Part shown: piece after piece, positions 36,464 through 45,834 of the stretch | Layout of the letters: every line of letters starts with the position of its first letter | Position numbering within the stretch: the stretch's first letter is position 1 | From: Myxococcales bacterium | GTDB lineage: Bacteria; Myxococcota_A; Bradymonadia; UBA7976; UBA1532 | Length of the DNA: 64,000 nt | NCBI GenBank assembly: GCA_020633465.1 | Contig: JACKDN010000019.1 | Location: forward strand, 1 to 64,000 | Direction of reading: 5' to 3' | Program-made: the position numbers and the translations under genes | Notes under the pieces: generated by a model | Database searches by the model: none | Told to the model about the DNA's origin: nothing | Seen by the model: only the letters and a program-made list of their open reading frames with translations

Positions 36464-37167
36464 CGGCGCTGCGCGCGTTCGAGGTGCGCGGCGTGGTCCT
36501 GGCCGACGCGGTGCTGCTGACGCGCGACGCGCAGCGGCGGGCGCTGGCGCTGTGGGCGCCCGGCTGCCGCGCGCACGCGGTGGGCGACGCGGTGCTGGTG
36601 ATCTTCGAGGGGCCGCGCCCCCTGCGGGCCGAGCGGGCGCCCGGCGCCGTGCTGTGGTGGCGCGGCGGGGCCCTGGTGGGCGTCGAGGTGCCCGACGACG
36701 CCGAGCTGCCGGCCGACTGTGTGGCGCGCCCGGTCGGCGGCGCGCTGCAGGTGTCCTCCATCGGGGCGCCGCTGGACGTCTCGGCGTGGATCGACACGGC
36801 GGGCTGGCGCGTCGTGGCGCCCATCGAGAGCCTGGCGCCGCCGCCGCCACCGGTGGTGGTGGTGGCCGCGCCGCCGGCCGACGTGCGCGCCGCGTTCGGA
36901 GACGGCGTCGCGCCGCCGTCGCCTGAGGCCGACGCGCTGCGGGCCGCGCTGGCGGGCGCGTCGGATCCGACGCGCCGCCGCCGAGCGGCAGGTGGGCCGG
37001 CGCGCTGCGCGGGCTGCTGCGCGCGATGCGATCGGGCGGCGGGCAGGCGCCGGCGGCCCTGCCCGGGCCGAGCGGCGGGGCGCGCGGCGTCGGCGTCGGC
37101 GGGCCGGGCCCGACGCCGACGGGACCTCGGCGACCGGGCCTGCTCGATCGGCTGGACGGCTGGCTGA
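36460..37167 (+). CDS. bpX6 protein, N-terminal part (frameshifted gene, 5' fragment)
   Basis: GTG 36460 overlaps the preceding stop. Residues 1-130 form the recognisable bpX6 N-terminal beta domain (GVVLADAVLLTRDAQRRALA, LWAPGCRAHAVGDAVLVIFE, then a DVSAWIDTAGW-type ending). From about residue 168 the frame turns into an Arg/Cys/Gly-rich shadow of the next fragment. The break is best placed at GGATCCGACGCG (36963-36974). One more C after GGATC, giving GAT-CCC-GAC, joins it in frame to the downstream fragment as ASDPDAPPPSGRWAGALRG. So 36460-39116 is read here as one interrupted gene. Confidence 0.65.
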   Translation: MTALRAFEVRGVVLADAVLLTRDAQRRALALWAPGCRAHAVGDAVLVIFEGPRPLRAERAPGAVLWWRGGALVGVEVPDDAELPADCVARPVGGALQVSSIGAPLDVSAWIDTAGWRVVAPIESLAPPPPPVVVVAAPPADVRAAFGDGVAPPSPEADALRAALAGASDPTRRRRAAGGPARCAGCCARCDRAAGRRRRPCPGRAAGRAASASAGRARRRRDLGDRACSIGWTAG

Positions 37168-39116
37168 CCGAGCGTCTGGCCGCGAACCAGCTCGGCGGCG
37201 TGCTGGGCCGCCGCCACGCGCGCCATCTGCGCGACATGATGGCGCGCTTCGAGGACGGCGACCTGGACGAGGCCCTGCGCCACGCCATCCCGTTGGGGGG
37301 CGAGGGGGGCGGCGGGCCGCTGGTGGGCCTGCGCCTGCCCGCGCCGCGCGGCGATCTGGCCATCGGCGCGGGCGGCGGGGCGCCGTCGGTCTTCCCCATC
37401 GCGGACGGCCTGCGCGCGCGCATCGAAGCGGTGTACCGCCGCGCCGCCGACCAGCTCGTCCGCGCCGAGCGCTACGACGAGGCGGCGTTCGTGCTGGCCG
37501 AGCTGCTGGGCGAGGGCGAGAAGGCGGTCGATCTGCTCGAATCGAAAAGGCTCTTTGCGCGCGCCGCCGAGGTGGCCGAGGCCTGCGACCTGCCGCCCGA
37601 ACGCTCGGTGCGGCTGCGCTTCCTGGCCGGCGACGTCGACGGCGCGGTGGCGCTGGCGCGACGCACGCGCAGCTTCGCCGAGGCCGTCGACCGGCTGACC
37701 GTCCGCGACCGCCAGGCCGGCGAGGGGCTGCGCGCGCTGTGGGCGGTGACCGAGGCCGCCGCCGGCGACTACGGGCGGGCGGTGCAGGTGCTGCGGCCGC
37801 TCGGGCTGAAGGCGACGGTGGGCGCGTGGATCGACGCGGTGCTGGCCGACGCCGGGCCCGAGGCGCCGGCGATGCTGGCGCTGAAGCTCGCGACCGCGCC
37901 CGACAGCTTCGCGGCGGTGCGGCCGCTGCTCGAGGCGATCCTCGACGACGACGGCCCGGTCGGTCCGGCGCGCCGCGCGAACCTGGGGGCGGCGTTGACG
38001 ACCGAGCTGCGGGCGCAGTCGGGCAACCGCGCCCTGCACGCGGCCGGCCGGGCCGTCGCCCGCGCGGTGCTGCGCGATCACGGCGCCCTGGGCCACGAGG
38101 CGACGCGGACCGCGCTGCTCGCCAACCTGGCGCACGCGCTGGGCGGCCCGCTGCGCCACGACCTGCCCGATCTGCAGGCCGTCCCGGCGCGCGAGCCGCT
38201 GCACGACGCCGAGCCGCGCGTGCACGTCGTGGCGGCGGCCGACTGCGGCACGCGGGCGGTGCTGGACGCGGCCGCGCTGCCCGACGGGCGGGCGCTGGTG
38301 GCGCTGGGCGAGGCGGGCGCCGCGCTGGTCGACCGGACGGGCAAGGTGCTCACCCGCTGGGAGCAGCCGGCCGACGCGCTGGTGTTGGGCCCCAAAGGCC
38401 AGCGGGCGATCCTGGTCGCGCGCGCCGGGCGGGCGACGGCGCGGCTGGCGCGCGTCGACCTGGTGACGCGCCGCGCGGCGCATTGGCAGGACGTCGAGCT
38501 CGCGCGCTGGGCGCCCACCTTCGACGCCGACGGCTGGCACGTCGCGACCGCCGACCGCGTGTACCTGATCGACGCGCTGGCCGACACCTGGCGCGCGCTG
38601 TGGTCGCTGCCGCTCGAGGGCGGGCTGGTCGACCTGGCCGTCGACGAGGGCGGGCTGGGGCTGCTGCTGGCCGGGGACGATGGCGCGTCCTTCGAGGCCT
38701 GGCGCTTCGAGCGGCCCGGGCTGCGGCTGCGCGGTCGGGTGCCCCTGAACCTGGGCGCCGCGGCCCCGCCGCTGGCCGCCGCGCGCGTCCGGCCCGACGG
38801 CGAGGCCGAGGTGTGGTACGCCGCCGACCAGCGGCTGTGGCGCGAGAAGCCGACGAGCGCGACGTCGAGCGGCGCGCTGGCCGATCTGGTGGTCGGCGGG
38901 CGGTGGACGGCGCTGGTTCGGCTGCTGGAGGACGGCCGCGCGGTGGCGCTGCTGCCGGCGGCGGGCGCGTCCCCCGTCGCGACGCTCACGCTCGCCGGCG
39001 CCCGCGCGGTGTCGGCGCGCCTCGACGGCGCCACCTGCACCGTCTGCGACGATCGCGGCCGGGTCGTCGCGCTGGACCTCGCCCACGGCGCGCTGCTGCT
39101 CGACGTCCGGATCTGA
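37026..39116 (+). CDS. bpX6 protein, helical-repeat and propeller part (3' fragment)
   Basis: The frame is open back to about 36963, so ATG 37026 is only the first in-frame start. Residues 40-85 match the bpX6 core (LGGVLGRRHARHLRDMMARF, DGDLDEALRHAIPLGG). About 125-370 is TPR-like alpha-solenoid (YDEAAFVLAELLGEGEKAVD, RSVRLRFLAGDVDGAVALAR). About 385-696 is a propeller with strands such as GRALVALGEAGAALVDRTG and RVVALDLAHGALLLD. In family members N-terminal bpX6, solenoid and propeller are a single protein of about 850-900 residues, which supports fusing it with the fragment at 36460. It ends 3 bp from the convergent patatin gene. Confidence 0.75.
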   Translation: MRSGGGQAPAALPGPSGGARGVGVGGPGPTPTGPRRPGLLDRLDGWLTERLAANQLGGVLGRRHARHLRDMMARFEDGDLDEALRHAIPLGGEGGGGPLVGLRLPAPRGDLAIGAGGGAPSVFPIADGLRARIEAVYRRAADQLVRAERYDEAAFVLAELLGEGEKAVDLLESKRLFARAAEVAEACDLPPERSVRLRFLAGDVDGAVALARRTRSFAEAVDRLTVRDRQAGEGLRALWAVTEAAAGDYGRAVQVLRPLGLKATVGAWIDAVLADAGPEAPAMLALKLATAPDSFAAVRPLLEAILDDDGPVGPARRANLGAALTTELRAQSGNRALHAAGRAVARAVLRDHGALGHEATRTALLANLAHALGGPLRHDLPDLQAVPAREPLHDAEPRVHVVAAADCGTRAVLDAAALPDGRALVALGEAGAALVDRTGKVLTRWEQPADALVLGPKGQRAILVARAGRATARLARVDLVTRRAAHWQDVELARWAPTFDADGWHVATADRVYLIDALADTWRALWSLPLEGGLVDLAVDEGGLGLLLAGDDGASFEAWRFERPGLRLRGRVPLNLGAAAPPLAAARVRPDGEAEVWYAADQRLWREKPTSATSSGALADLVVGGRWTALVRLLEDGRAVALLPAAGASPVATLTLAGARAVSARLDGATCTVCDDRGRVVALDLAHGALLLDVRI

Positions 39117-39119
39117 TCC

Positions 39120-40127
39120 TCAGTCGCCCGCCATCCACATCTTCGCCACCCACGCCGAGGTCGGCCGGTAGGGCGGGTGGAAGCGCGGATCCTCGGGGTC
39201 GGCCCGCCACGCGTCGGCCGTCTGCTCGGCCTTCTGCACGATGCGGTCGGCCTGCCGCAGCATCAGCGCGGCCACGCCGGTGATCACGCCTTGCGCGCCG
39301 GGCACGTTCAGTCGCAGGAAGTTCGGCCCGAGGATGTGCCGGCACATCGTGCTCGCCGCGCCGTCGTCGGCGTTGAACAGCATCTGACAGAACAGGATCG
39401 GGTCCATCGGATGCAGGAACCACGGCAGCCAGCCCCAGTGCGTGCGATCGCGCGCGAAGGCGCCCTGCACCAGCCGGCCCCCGAGGTCGGTCGCGTTGGG
39501 CCCCAGCGACAGCAGACGGACGTCGGCGGGCGTGCGGTCGTGGTCGCGCTCCTTGCTGGCGGCGTGGGACAGGGCCACCGCGCACGGGTTCACCGCGAAC
39601 ATGCCGCCGTCGACGTGGCCCGCCTCGACCGCCAGCAGGGCGGGGAAGGCGCCGCTGCGCCCGGCCACGTCGACCAGCCGCAGATCCAGATCGGGGCTGC
39701 CGGGGTAGTTGTCGTACAGGCGCACGCCGGTGGGTGAGCGGACGCGGTAGGCGACCGCCGAGACGTGGGCGTGCAGGTCGCGCAGGGTGGTCTCGGCGCC
39801 GTAGGCGTCGGCCAGCAGGCCGTGCACGCGGTCGACGTCCAGCGCCTCGCGGCAGCCGGTCAGCATGCGCGCGTACCCGCACAGATCGGGTTGCATGACG
39901 TGCATCAGGCGGTCGGCCAGCTCGATGGCGGCGGGCAGCCCCTCGGTGGCGCGGGCCTCGGGCGCGTAGCGGGCGAGCATCAGCGCGGCGACCGCGCCGT
40001 TCGACACGCCCGCGAAGGCGTCGGTGCGGGCCAGCAGGCCGGGGTGGTCGCGCTCGAGGGCGGCCAGATAGCGCAGATACGTCGACGCGCCGGTGCCGCC
40101 GTCGAAGCTGATGATGCGAAAGGGCAT
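39120..40127 (-). CDS. Patatin-like phospholipase
   Basis: Encodes 335 residues from ATG 40127; the longer upstream frame lacks coding character. The patatin fold shows an oxyanion-type FDGGTGA near residue 8, nucleophile Ser in GVSNG (about 42-46) and catalytic Asp in HVDGG (about 178-182), i.e. a Ser-Asp dyad for lipid acyl hydrolysis. No signal peptide, so cytoplasmic. It is convergent with the MoxR-vWA-bpX operon with only 3 bp between stops. Patatins serve as effectors in several defence systems, so functional linkage is possible but the opposite orientation leaves it open. Confidence 0.88.
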   Translation of the reverse strand: MPFRIISFDGGTGASTYLRYLAALERDHPGLLARTDAFAGVSNGAVAALMLARYAPEARATEGLPAAIELADRLMHVMQPDLCGYARMLTGCREALDVDRVHGLLADAYGAETTLRDLHAHVSAVAYRVRSPTGVRLYDNYPGSPDLDLRLVDVAGRSGAFPALLAVEAGHVDGGMFAVNPCAVALSHAASKERDHDRTPADVRLLSLGPNATDLGGRLVQGAFARDRTHWGWLPWFLHPMDPILFCQMLFNADDGAASTMCRHILGPNFLRLNVPGAQGVITGVAALMLRQADRIVQKAEQTADAWRADPEDPRFHPPYRPTSAWVAKMWMAGD

Positions 40128-40204
40128 TGGGGGCTCCCCGCGACGTTCGGAGCGGCCATCGTAGATCGACGGGCCGCGCGCCGAAACGACGCCGGCCGCG
40201 TGGC

Positions 40205-41296
40205 TCAGCGGGGCGGCGTGATCGGCGCCAGGCCCAGCGCGCGCTGCTCGCCCTCCCACACGGCGGCGGCGTACACGCGGTAGCGGCGCCCCACCTCGAG
40301 CGGCGCGGGCAGACCCAGCTTGCCCAGGCAGGCGCTCGGCAGGGCCGGGCGGGGCGGCGACGACAGCGCCGCCAGCTCCTCGGCCAGCGGCGCGGGGGTC
40401 GGCATCACCACCCGGCGGGGCGCGGCGGGCGCCGGATCGCCCAGCTCGTCGCGCTCGACCTCGACGTCCGAGAACCACAGCTCGACGACGGCGCCCTCGT
40501 CCGCCTCGGTGGGGAAGGTCAGCTCGCCCACGCGCTGCAACGTGCCGACGAACACCTCGGGGGCCTTCGCGAGGCGCTTCGCCGGGACGTCGGGCGGCGC
40601 GAACGGGCGCGCGCCGGCGCACACCTTCGCCAGCCGCGCCTTGGCCGCGGCGCCGCCAGCGCCTTCGCCGGGCAGCCGGTACAGGCGGCGGGGGTCGAGA
40701 TCGTCGCCGACGGCGTAGACGTCGGTGGGCGGCGCCCGGCGCACGGTCAGGCGCACGCGCCCGCCGGCGCTGCGGACGAGCGCGGTGCGCTCGGCGTAGC
40801 CCAGGTCGAGCGTCGGCGTCGTGACGCGGGCGATGCGCCCGTCGGCGCCCGCGCGCAGCAGCACGAGCGTGCGCTCGAAGGCGTCGTCCGGGCTGCTGAA
40901 GCGGCCCTCGAGATCGAGCAGCACGACCACGTCGGCGCTGGCGGTCTCGGCCTGCGCCGTCCGCACCGTCACGCCGCGGCCGCCGAAGTACCAGGTGTAG
41001 GTGCCGGCGACGCACCAGGTGTCGTCGGCCACCTTGCGACCGCTGACGACCGCCACCTGATCGTGCCCGCGCACCAGGTCGACGCGCTGGGTCGCGCCGT
41101 GCAGCAGCGTGCGCTGCTCGGCCACCGGGAAGCGCGCGGGCAGGGCCTTCCAGTCGAGGCGGCGGTCGGGCCAGTCGAAGGCCGTCGCGGTCGCCTCGGC
41201 CCACGTCTTCGCGGCGCCGTGGTGGGTGGACGTGGCGGGGCAGGGTGGCGCGGCGGGCGCGGCCAGGACGTGGATCAGCGCGAGGGCGGTGAGCAT
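40205..41296 (-). CDS. Exported protein of unknown function
   Basis: Encodes 363 residues from ATG 41296 with GGAGG upstream. A short signal peptide (MLTALALIHVLAAPAAP) precedes a long beta-rich body with paired Cys (PPCPATST; WCVAGTYTWYFGG; KVCAGARPF; SACLGKLGL). The C-terminal ~80 residues repeat a YRLPG/YRVYAA beta-strand theme. No catalytic signature or known domain is recognised. It is probably in a short unit downstream of the KamA-family gene, 37 bp apart and on the same strand. Confidence 0.72.
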   Translation of the reverse strand: MLTALALIHVLAAPAAPPCPATSTHHGAAKTWAEATATAFDWPDRRLDWKALPARFPVAEQRTLLHGATQRVDLVRGHDQVAVVSGRKVADDTWCVAGTYTWYFGGRGVTVRTAQAETASADVVVLLDLEGRFSSPDDAFERTLVLLRAGADGRIARVTTPTLDLGYAERTALVRSAGGRVRLTVRRAPPTDVYAVGDDLDPRRLYRLPGEGAGGAAAKARLAKVCAGARPFAPPDVPAKRLAKAPEVFVGTLQRVGELTFPTEADEGAVVELWFSDVEVERDELGDPAPAAPRRVVMPTPAPLAEELAALSSPPRPALPSACLGKLGLPAPLEVGRRYRVYAAAVWEGEQRALGLAPITPPR

Positions 41297-41333
41297 CGGA
41301 GCCTCCGGGCGGTGATGCGCCCGCGACTCTACC

Positions 41334-42743
41334 TCACACCTGCGCCGCTTCGGGCCCCGGCGGCTCGGGCGCGGTCGGATCGAGGGGCGTGCCGCCTTGC
41401 AGCACCGGCAGCGCGCGCGCCGAGGCCTTCATCTGGCGCAGGCCGGGCTCGAAGAAGAAGGCGTCGCGCCCGAAGGCGGGCTGCAGGTCGTCCAGCCACG
41501 CGGCCTGCTCGTCGTAGCGCGCGAAGAAGGTGCGGCCGGCCCACGCGGGATCGCGCCCCTGCACCATCTTCAGCACGAACACCTTCTCGCCGGCGACCTC
41601 GGCGACCCCGTCGACCAGCACCTTGCCCGGCGTGGCCGACATCGACGGCCCGCGCACCGTGCGGCCCAGCCCCGACACGCGGCGGTACGCGTCCTGGTAG
41701 ATGTCCAGCGCGCGCGCCAGCGGCACCTCGAAGTAGTGCTTGGGGCCGGTGTCGCGCTCGACGAACAGGTAGTAGGGCACCGCGCCCAGGCGCACCTGCT
41801 TCGTCCACATGGCGGCCCAGGCGTCGGCGTCGTCGTTCACGTGGCGGATGAGGGGCGCCTGGCAGCGCACCACCGCACCGGTGTCGATGATGCGGCGCAG
41901 TGCGGCCTCGGCCACCGGCGTCGACAGCTCGGCGGGGTGGCTGAAGTGGGCCATCACGGCGAGGTGCTTGCCGGCCCTCACCACCTGCTCGAACAGGCGC
42001 AGCAGATCGTCGGCGTCGCGATCGGTGACGAAGCGGTAGGGCCAGTAGGCCGGGGCCTTGGTGCCCAGGCGGATGGTCTGCACGTGCTCGAGCCCCGGCC
42101 GCAGCAGGGGCTCGACGTAGCGCCGCAGCACGGCGGTCTTCATCACGAGGGGATCGCCGCCGGTGAACAGGACGTCGGTGACCTCGGGGTGCGCGCCCAG
42201 GTAGCGGGTGAGGGTGTCGGCCTCGCGGCTGGCGAACTTCAGGGCGTCGAGGCCGACGAACTGCGCCCAGCGGAAGCAGTAGGTGCAGTAGGCGTGGCAG
42301 GTCTGACCCTGCGAGGGGAAGAAGAGCACCGTCTCGCGGTACTTGTGCTGCATGCCGTCGAGGCGCCGACCCTCGAGGCGCGGCACGTTCAGCTGCATCT
42401 GGCCGGCCGGGTGCGGGTTCATGCGGCGCTGGATGCGGCGCGCCGCGGCCTTCAGGGCGTCCGGCGAGGCGCCGCCGCGCACCCCGTCGACCATCTGGTG
42501 CAGATCCGCCGAGGCCAGCATGCCGGGCTGCGGGATGGTCAGCTGGTAGATCGGGTCGTCGGGCACGCGCGACCAGTCGATCAGCGCGTCGAGCACGTAG
42601 GCGTTCACCCGGAAGGGCAGCACGTGGGCGACGGCGGTGAGCACGTCGCGCTGCTCGGCGGTCATGCGCTGGAAGGCCGGCAGCGTGGCGATGTCCTTGC
42701 GGCCGAAGGCCCGAAAGGTGCGGGGCGAGATGGGGGCGTTCAA
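41334..42743 (-). CDS. KamA-family (lysine 2,3-aminomutase-like) radical SAM enzyme
   Basis: Encodes 469 residues. TTG 42743 is chosen because AGGAG lies eight bases upstream; GTG 42749 is too close to that site. The radical SAM cluster motif CHAYCTYCFRW lies in the first third, followed by TGGDPL (SAM-binding GGDP) and IRLGTKAP. The PLP-lysine motif SATPGKVLVDG is in the last third. Family members isomerise lysine, glutamate or a lysyl group using [4Fe-4S], SAM and PLP. EF-P-lysylating EpmB is shorter (about 340), so this longer form is nearer to LAM/eAM-type enzymes. Substrate unknown. Confidence 0.9.
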   Translation of the reverse strand: MNAPISPRTFRAFGRKDIATLPAFQRMTAEQRDVLTAVAHVLPFRVNAYVLDALIDWSRVPDDPIYQLTIPQPGMLASADLHQMVDGVRGGASPDALKAAARRIQRRMNPHPAGQMQLNVPRLEGRRLDGMQHKYRETVLFFPSQGQTCHAYCTYCFRWAQFVGLDALKFASREADTLTRYLGAHPEVTDVLFTGGDPLVMKTAVLRRYVEPLLRPGLEHVQTIRLGTKAPAYWPYRFVTDRDADDLLRLFEQVVRAGKHLAVMAHFSHPAELSTPVAEAALRRIIDTGAVVRCQAPLIRHVNDDADAWAAMWTKQVRLGAVPYYLFVERDTGPKHYFEVPLARALDIYQDAYRRVSGLGRTVRGPSMSATPGKVLVDGVAEVAGEKVFVLKMVQGRDPAWAGRTFFARYDEQAAWLDDLQPAFGRDAFFFEPGLRQMKASARALPVLQGGTPLDPTAPEPPGPEAAQV

Positions 42744-43150
42744 CGGCACCTCTCCTGCGGTGCCCCGGCGGCGCGGCGGGCGCGGCCGGGGGGCGGGTCC
42801 CCGGCGCCCCCGACGGGGGAACGAGGCCCACACGACATGGATATCGAAGGGCTCGAGACGGCGAGCCCGCGGGGTCGAGCGGCTGGTCGGTCGGAGGCCG
42901 TCACGCGATGGGGGACAGCGGGGACGAACCGCTGCAGAAACCTTAGTGCACGACTGTTCAGTATGCAACGTGTGTCGGGGTGGTGGGGCGCGCGGGGCGC
43001 GGTACCCCGCGGTGGGGCGGGCCTCGGCGGCGCGCCGGGACGGTGACCGGGGCGGCACCGTTCGGTAGCCGGCGGGCGGCGGGGGGCGCGGCGCGCGCTG
43101 GCACGGATCTTCGATGGCCGCCGGTGCGCCCGATGTACGGGGAGGTGCGT
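42744..43150. other. 407-bp divergent intergenic region
   Basis: There is no convincing gene. It contains a C5/G5 hairpin-like CCCCCGACGGGGG near 42808-42820 and an AT-richer core at about 42937-42975 around ATGCAAC that is the likely promoter zone for either flank. For the minus strand, TTGCAT and TAAGGT 17 bases apart give only a weak match. The last 100 bases are G-rich leader before the ribosome site GGAGG at 43141. Confidence 0.4.
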
Positions 43151-44830
<1,680 letters not shown>

Positions 44831-44835
44831 TCGCG

Positions 44836-45402
44836 TCAGGGGGCGGGCTGTTGCCGCAGCCGCACCAGCAGCGCGCCGGCCAGCAGCAGCCCGAAGGCGC
44901 CGCCCGCGATCCGGAGGGACTTCGCGCGATGGCGGTCTCGCTCGGCCGCCCACGCGGCCCGCGCGTCGGCGGCCCGTCGGCGGATGCCCGCCTCGCGCTC
45001 GGCGTCGGTGGGGGTGTCGCCGGTCAGCGCCGCCAGGGGCGCCAGATCGGCGTCGATGCGCGCCTGCATGGCCCGGGCGTCGGCCTCGAAGTCGGGCGCC
45101 TCGCGGGGGTCGCCGCGCAGGGCGGCGATGGTCAGCCCGCCCGCGCCGGCCAGCACCAGCAACAGGCCCAGCATCGACACCATCGACCACAGCGCGCCGC
45201 GCCGCGTCCGCGGGGGGATCACTGGACCGAACAGCCGCCGCCGGACGAGGCTGGGCACGAGGGCGATGGCGACGGCGAAGTGCGACAGAGGCTCGTGCGC
45301 CTCAGGAAACAGCGTCGCGGCGGCGATGGCCCCGGCGAAGCCGAAGCCGAACAGGAGGGCGTCCTTCCAGTCGAGCGTCACCCGACGCAGCGCCCGGCTC
45401 AC
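44836..45402 (-). CDS. Membrane protein of unknown function
   Basis: Encodes 188 residues from GTG 45402. Longer versions would start inside the promoter at 45503-45531, so the shorter start is preferred, although no clear ribosome site is seen. Four hydrophobic helices are predicted: LLFGFGFAGAIAAATLF, FAVAIALVPSLV, MLGLLLVLAGAGGLTIAAL, and a final GGAFGLLLAGALLV. A soluble charged helix (DFEADARAMQARIDADL) lies between the third and fourth. No family is recognised. Confidence 0.65.
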   Translation of the reverse strand: MSRALRRVTLDWKDALLFGFGFAGAIAAATLFPEAHEPLSHFAVAIALVPSLVRRRLFGPVIPPRTRRGALWSMVSMLGLLLVLAGAGGLTIAALRGDPREAPDFEADARAMQARIDADLAPLAALTGDTPTDAEREAGIRRRAADARAAWAAERDRHRAKSLRIAGGAFGLLLAGALLVRLRQQPAP

Positions 45403-45502
45403 GGGGTGCGCCCGGCGGCGCCGGGGCGGGCTGCGGTGGGGCCGGTGCTCGCCACGTCCGGGCCTCGTCGTGCTGGGGGCGCGGATCGGCGCCTCGGATC
45501 GC

Positions 45503-45531
45503 ACTATCCGAGCGCCCGCGAGCCAGGTCAA
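45503..45531 (-). promoter_or_regulatory. Sigma-70-type promoter of the membrane protein gene
   Basis: On the minus strand, TTGACC (45531-45526) and GATAGT (45508-45503) are 17 bases apart. Transcription would start near 45496, about 95 bases before GTG 45402. Confidence 0.5.
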
Positions 45532-45834
45532 CGGTCGCGCCGCCGTCTCGCGCGCGCGCCCGTCGACCCGCGCGCGCGTCCGCTGGTCCGGTCAAGGCTC
45601 GACCCCGGGGCGCTCAGCGCATAGTGTGCGCCGATGGCCTCGCGATGGGGAGCGGCCTGGGCGATGGGGGAGCGCGGCGCCGTGAGATCGAACATACCTC
45701 TCGATCCACGCCCCGACGGACCCCGTATGGGCCTCGAGGACAAATCGCGACCGGGTGCGCACGCCGAGGATCCAGCACACGACGCCGAGAACACCGCCGC
45801 GCGGCCGGCGCGGCACGACAGAACTGGGGAGACC
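45532..45834. other. 303-bp divergent gap before the repeat lipoprotein
   Basis: No gene is seen. A short GCGCA/TGCGC inverted repeat surrounds CATAGT at 45620-45625, a possible -10 for the rightward gene. The remainder is leader sequence with irregular third-position GC. The ribosome site GGGGAGA lies at 45827-45833. Confidence 0.35.

Noticed and set aside
44836..45531. Longer 231-residue version of the membrane protein
   Set aside because: Its TTG start coincides with the -35 hexamer of the predicted promoter and the extra N-terminus is Arg/Pro/His-rich and non-coding in style.
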